From NCBI GenBank assembly GCA_003647755.1, contig QMNL01000057.1, positions 1 to 8,239 on the forward strand: 8,239 nt of DNA, read 5' to 3'. Positions 6,650 through 8,239 of this stretch are shown piece after piece; positions within the stretch are counted from its first letter, which is position 1; the number at the start of each line of letters is the position of its first letter. The position numbers and the translations under genes were made by a program. The notes below the pieces were generated by a model. It was not told where the DNA came from, made no database searches, and saw only the letters and a list, made by a program, of their open reading frames with translations. The stretch comes from Candidatus Coatesiibacteriota bacterium (lineage in GTDB: Bacteria > B130-G9).

Positions 6650-8237
6650 TGCTTTGAGGGTCGGTGAGGAAGTCATGCGTGCCAGCCTGAGTCAGCGCCA
6701 CGAGGAACGTGTACTTGCCGCTCGGCAGGCCGTCCCGAACGAGGTATTCAAAGACCTTCGTCCGAGGCAGGAACATGCCCGATTCGAGGTGCACGCCCGA
6801 TACGAACGGCGTCATCTCCGAGACAAAGCCCGCCCCGTCGTAGAAGAGAAGGCCCGAGGCGCCGTCCGCAAGCTCGAAGAGCACCGCCAGATAGGCGTCC
6901 ACGTCGGCCTGAACGCCGGCCAGAGTGTTGGCCGAGACGAAGAGCGCAAGCACGCTGAACGGCTCAAGCACCCGCGTGTTGCTCGCGATCCTGAAGTCGA
7001 TCTCCTTGCCCTGAAGCCAGCAGAGCGCCCGCGCCATCAGCTTATCCCTGTCGTCCGTGTTATAGACGAGGGAGAGAATCGACGTGGAGAAGATCAGCCG
7101 ATAGCCGTAGTCGCCCGTGTCCGCGTAGTGCAGGCCGCAGACCTCGTCCTCCTTGTCCTTGACGGTCAGAAAGCCGACCGCGCCCTCCTGCGGCTCGAAG
7201 TAATCCTTGCCCTTGCCCCCGCTGGCAACGTATGTCAGCTCCACACTGTCTCCGACCGGATCCCCCGCCGTCCCGACAACAACCGGTGCGTCGTAGTCGG
7301 TCGGATACTCTCCATAGCTAACATGCAGCCAACTAGGATACGGGCTGTCAAGAAGGTAAGAGCATCCCAGCAGCAAAGGAGCCTCGTAAAAAAGCGAGCC
7401 ACCAGAGAATAGGAATGGCTGCAACAGGTCAAATACGCCGTAAACGCTCTCGTTGGCAAAGCGCCTTCCCATGCTCCAGAAGACCGCGTCGAAGTCGTTC
7501 ATGTAAGCTGCATCAGGCAGCCCTCCGCGCTCCCACTCCAGCCAGACGTTGTAGTCCAACGCTCCCGATTCCAGGCAGCCGCGGAGCTCATCCTCGCCCT
7601 GATCCTGACTGACCGATGGTGTCGGCGATTCCACGACGAGCAAAACAGAGCCCCGATGGACGACTGCCTCCTTGAAGGAAATCTGGCCTTCGTTTCTGGC
7701 TGTGTCATAGGCGGAGACCCCGACTCGATACGGCAGCTCCTTCTGCGCAACTAGAATGCTGGCCTCAAGGACGTTGCCCACGTCGGTTTTCGCGGCGCCC
7801 GCGAACCACTGCGCCTCGGTCATGCCGGGCGTCCAAGGCCCCGAATAGAGGTAGTAGCCGAGAGCATCACCAAACGGAACGGCTTCCCAAGTGGCAATTA
7901 TGGTCTCTTCGGCCTGCAATGAGAGGTTCCCTGGCATCATCGGGGGGCTGTTGTCCACATCCTCATCTATCATGTTCCAGCGAACTATCGGATCCTGCAG
8001 GTGATTGCCGTAGACGTCTGCAACGCCAGCGAGCACCTGAATCGTCACGCTGGCCACAAATGGGTTGTCCGGGACGAACTCTAGACGCTGCAAGGCCTCG
8101 TCGTATTCGTAACGCCCACCCACGCTGTTGGACTGGCCGTCAAGAATGGGGACCGTCTCCGCGTTCAACGTGGATACATCCATCGGAGAGTCGAACTGTA
8201 TGAACACATGGTCGTTGGGCGCGTTCACCGGAGATGC
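6630..8237 (-). CDS. Large modular, probably extracellular protein, 5' end outside window
   Basis: The frame is open to the window edge; the GTG at 8228 is internal (codons for A-S-P precede it), so the true start is outside. Numbered from that GTG (532 residues), I read four modules. Residues 1-85 resemble an SbsA/Big_5 Ig-like domain (FIQFDSPMDVSTLN, then DVYGNHL). Residues about 94-190 look like a fibronectin-III fold (SPPMMPGNLSL, TIIATWEAV, LPYRVGVSAYD). Residues about 193-407 resemble a class I glutamine amidotransferase/ThuA-like fold (GSVLLVVE, FDAVFWSMG, LFSGGSLF), with no recognisable catalytic Cys-His-Glu set. Residues about 410-532 form a beta-rich tail (VDAYLAVLFELADG, then LPSGKYTFLVALTQAG) that I cannot name. 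Cys218, Cys289, Cys364 and Cys403 could form disulfides. No LPXTG, PEP-CTERM or C-terminal membrane anchor is seen. Secretion is inferred from the domains, since the signal peptide would be outside. The function is unknown; adhesion or surface structure is plausible. Confidence 0.85.
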   Translation of the reverse strand, partial: ASPVNAPNDHVFIQFDSPMDVSTLNAETVPILDGQSNSVGGRYEYDEALQRLEFVPDNPFVASVTIQVLAGVADVYGNHLQDPIVRWNMIDEDVDNSPPMMPGNLSLQAEETIIATWEAVPFGDALGYYLYSGPWTPGMTEAQWFAGAAKTDVGNVLEASILVAQKELPYRVGVSAYDTARNEGQISFKEAVVHRGSVLLVVESPTPSVSQDQGEDELRGCLESGALDYNVWLEWERGGLPDAAYMNDFDAVFWSMGRRFANESVYGVFDLLQPFLFSGGSLFYEAPLLLGCSYLLDSPYPSWLHVSYGEYPTDYDAPVVVGTAGDPVGDSVELTYVASGGKGKDYFEPQEGAVGFLTVKDKEDEVCGLHYADTGDYGYRLIFSTSILSLVYNTDDRDKLMARALCWLQGKEIDFRIASNTRVLEPFSVLALFVSANTLAGVQADVDAYLAVLFELADGASGLLFYDGAGFVSEMTPFVSGVHLESGMFLPRTKVFEYLVRDGLPSGKYTFLVALTQAGTHDFLTDPQSTVVFMK

Positions 8238-8239
8238 GA

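Noticed and set aside
6621..7412. 263-codon open frame on the plus strand opposite the large multidomain gene
   Set aside because: The product is rich in Arg, Val, Glu and Ala with no recognisable domain, which is typical of antisense frames in GC-rich genes. The minus-strand gene has clear domains and explains the region.
1..8239. A new defence, RiPP or mobile system in this window
   Set aside because: All genes fit known families apart from parts of the large modular protein. No nuclease, helicase, transposase, reverse transcriptase, repeat array or precursor peptide is visible.

Overview
The window is a compact stretch of GC-rich bacterial chromosome with standard-code genes and short gaps. 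The mix of a TldD/TldE pair, GT4 glycosyltransferases, a threonine aldolase and a large modular, probably extracellular protein suggests an uncultivated environmental bacterium. No 16S rRNA or other marker is present, so I do not name a phylum.

Plus-strand half (1-4650): four genes are closely packed and read the same way. The first is the 3' part of a tldD-type metalloprotease gene, cut by the window edge, with its HExxxH zinc site intact. It overlaps by 4 bp (ATGA) a complete tldE/pmbA-type partner that lacks the zinc site. Two GT4 (GT-B fold) glycosyltransferases follow, separated by only 3 bp. The proteases presumably act together as a heteromeric peptidase. The glycosyltransferases presumably build a cell-surface or exopolysaccharide glycan. 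I see no functional link between the two pairs beyond co-direction.

Minus-strand half (4672-8239): this converges on the first half with a 21-bp gap holding a small hairpin. Read in the minus direction, the order is: a large multidomain protein (5' end outside the window); a 314-bp non-coding spacer with a promoter candidate and two small hairpins; a flavin-reductase-like FMN-binding protein with a strong Shine-Dalgarno; and a PLP-dependent low-specificity L-threonine aldolase. The last two look like an operon. The large protein reads as an Ig-like (SbsA/Big_5-like) domain, a fibronectin-III-like domain, a domain resembling the class I glutamine amidotransferase/ThuA fold without an obvious catalytic site, and a C-terminal beta-rich domain I cannot name.

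I see no RNA gene, CRISPR array, intact mobile element or clearly new defence or biosynthetic system. The points most worth a second look are the unnamed C-terminal domain of the large protein, the DX7E variant in the first glycosyltransferase, and the perfect hairpin beside GGGGTCA in the spacer.
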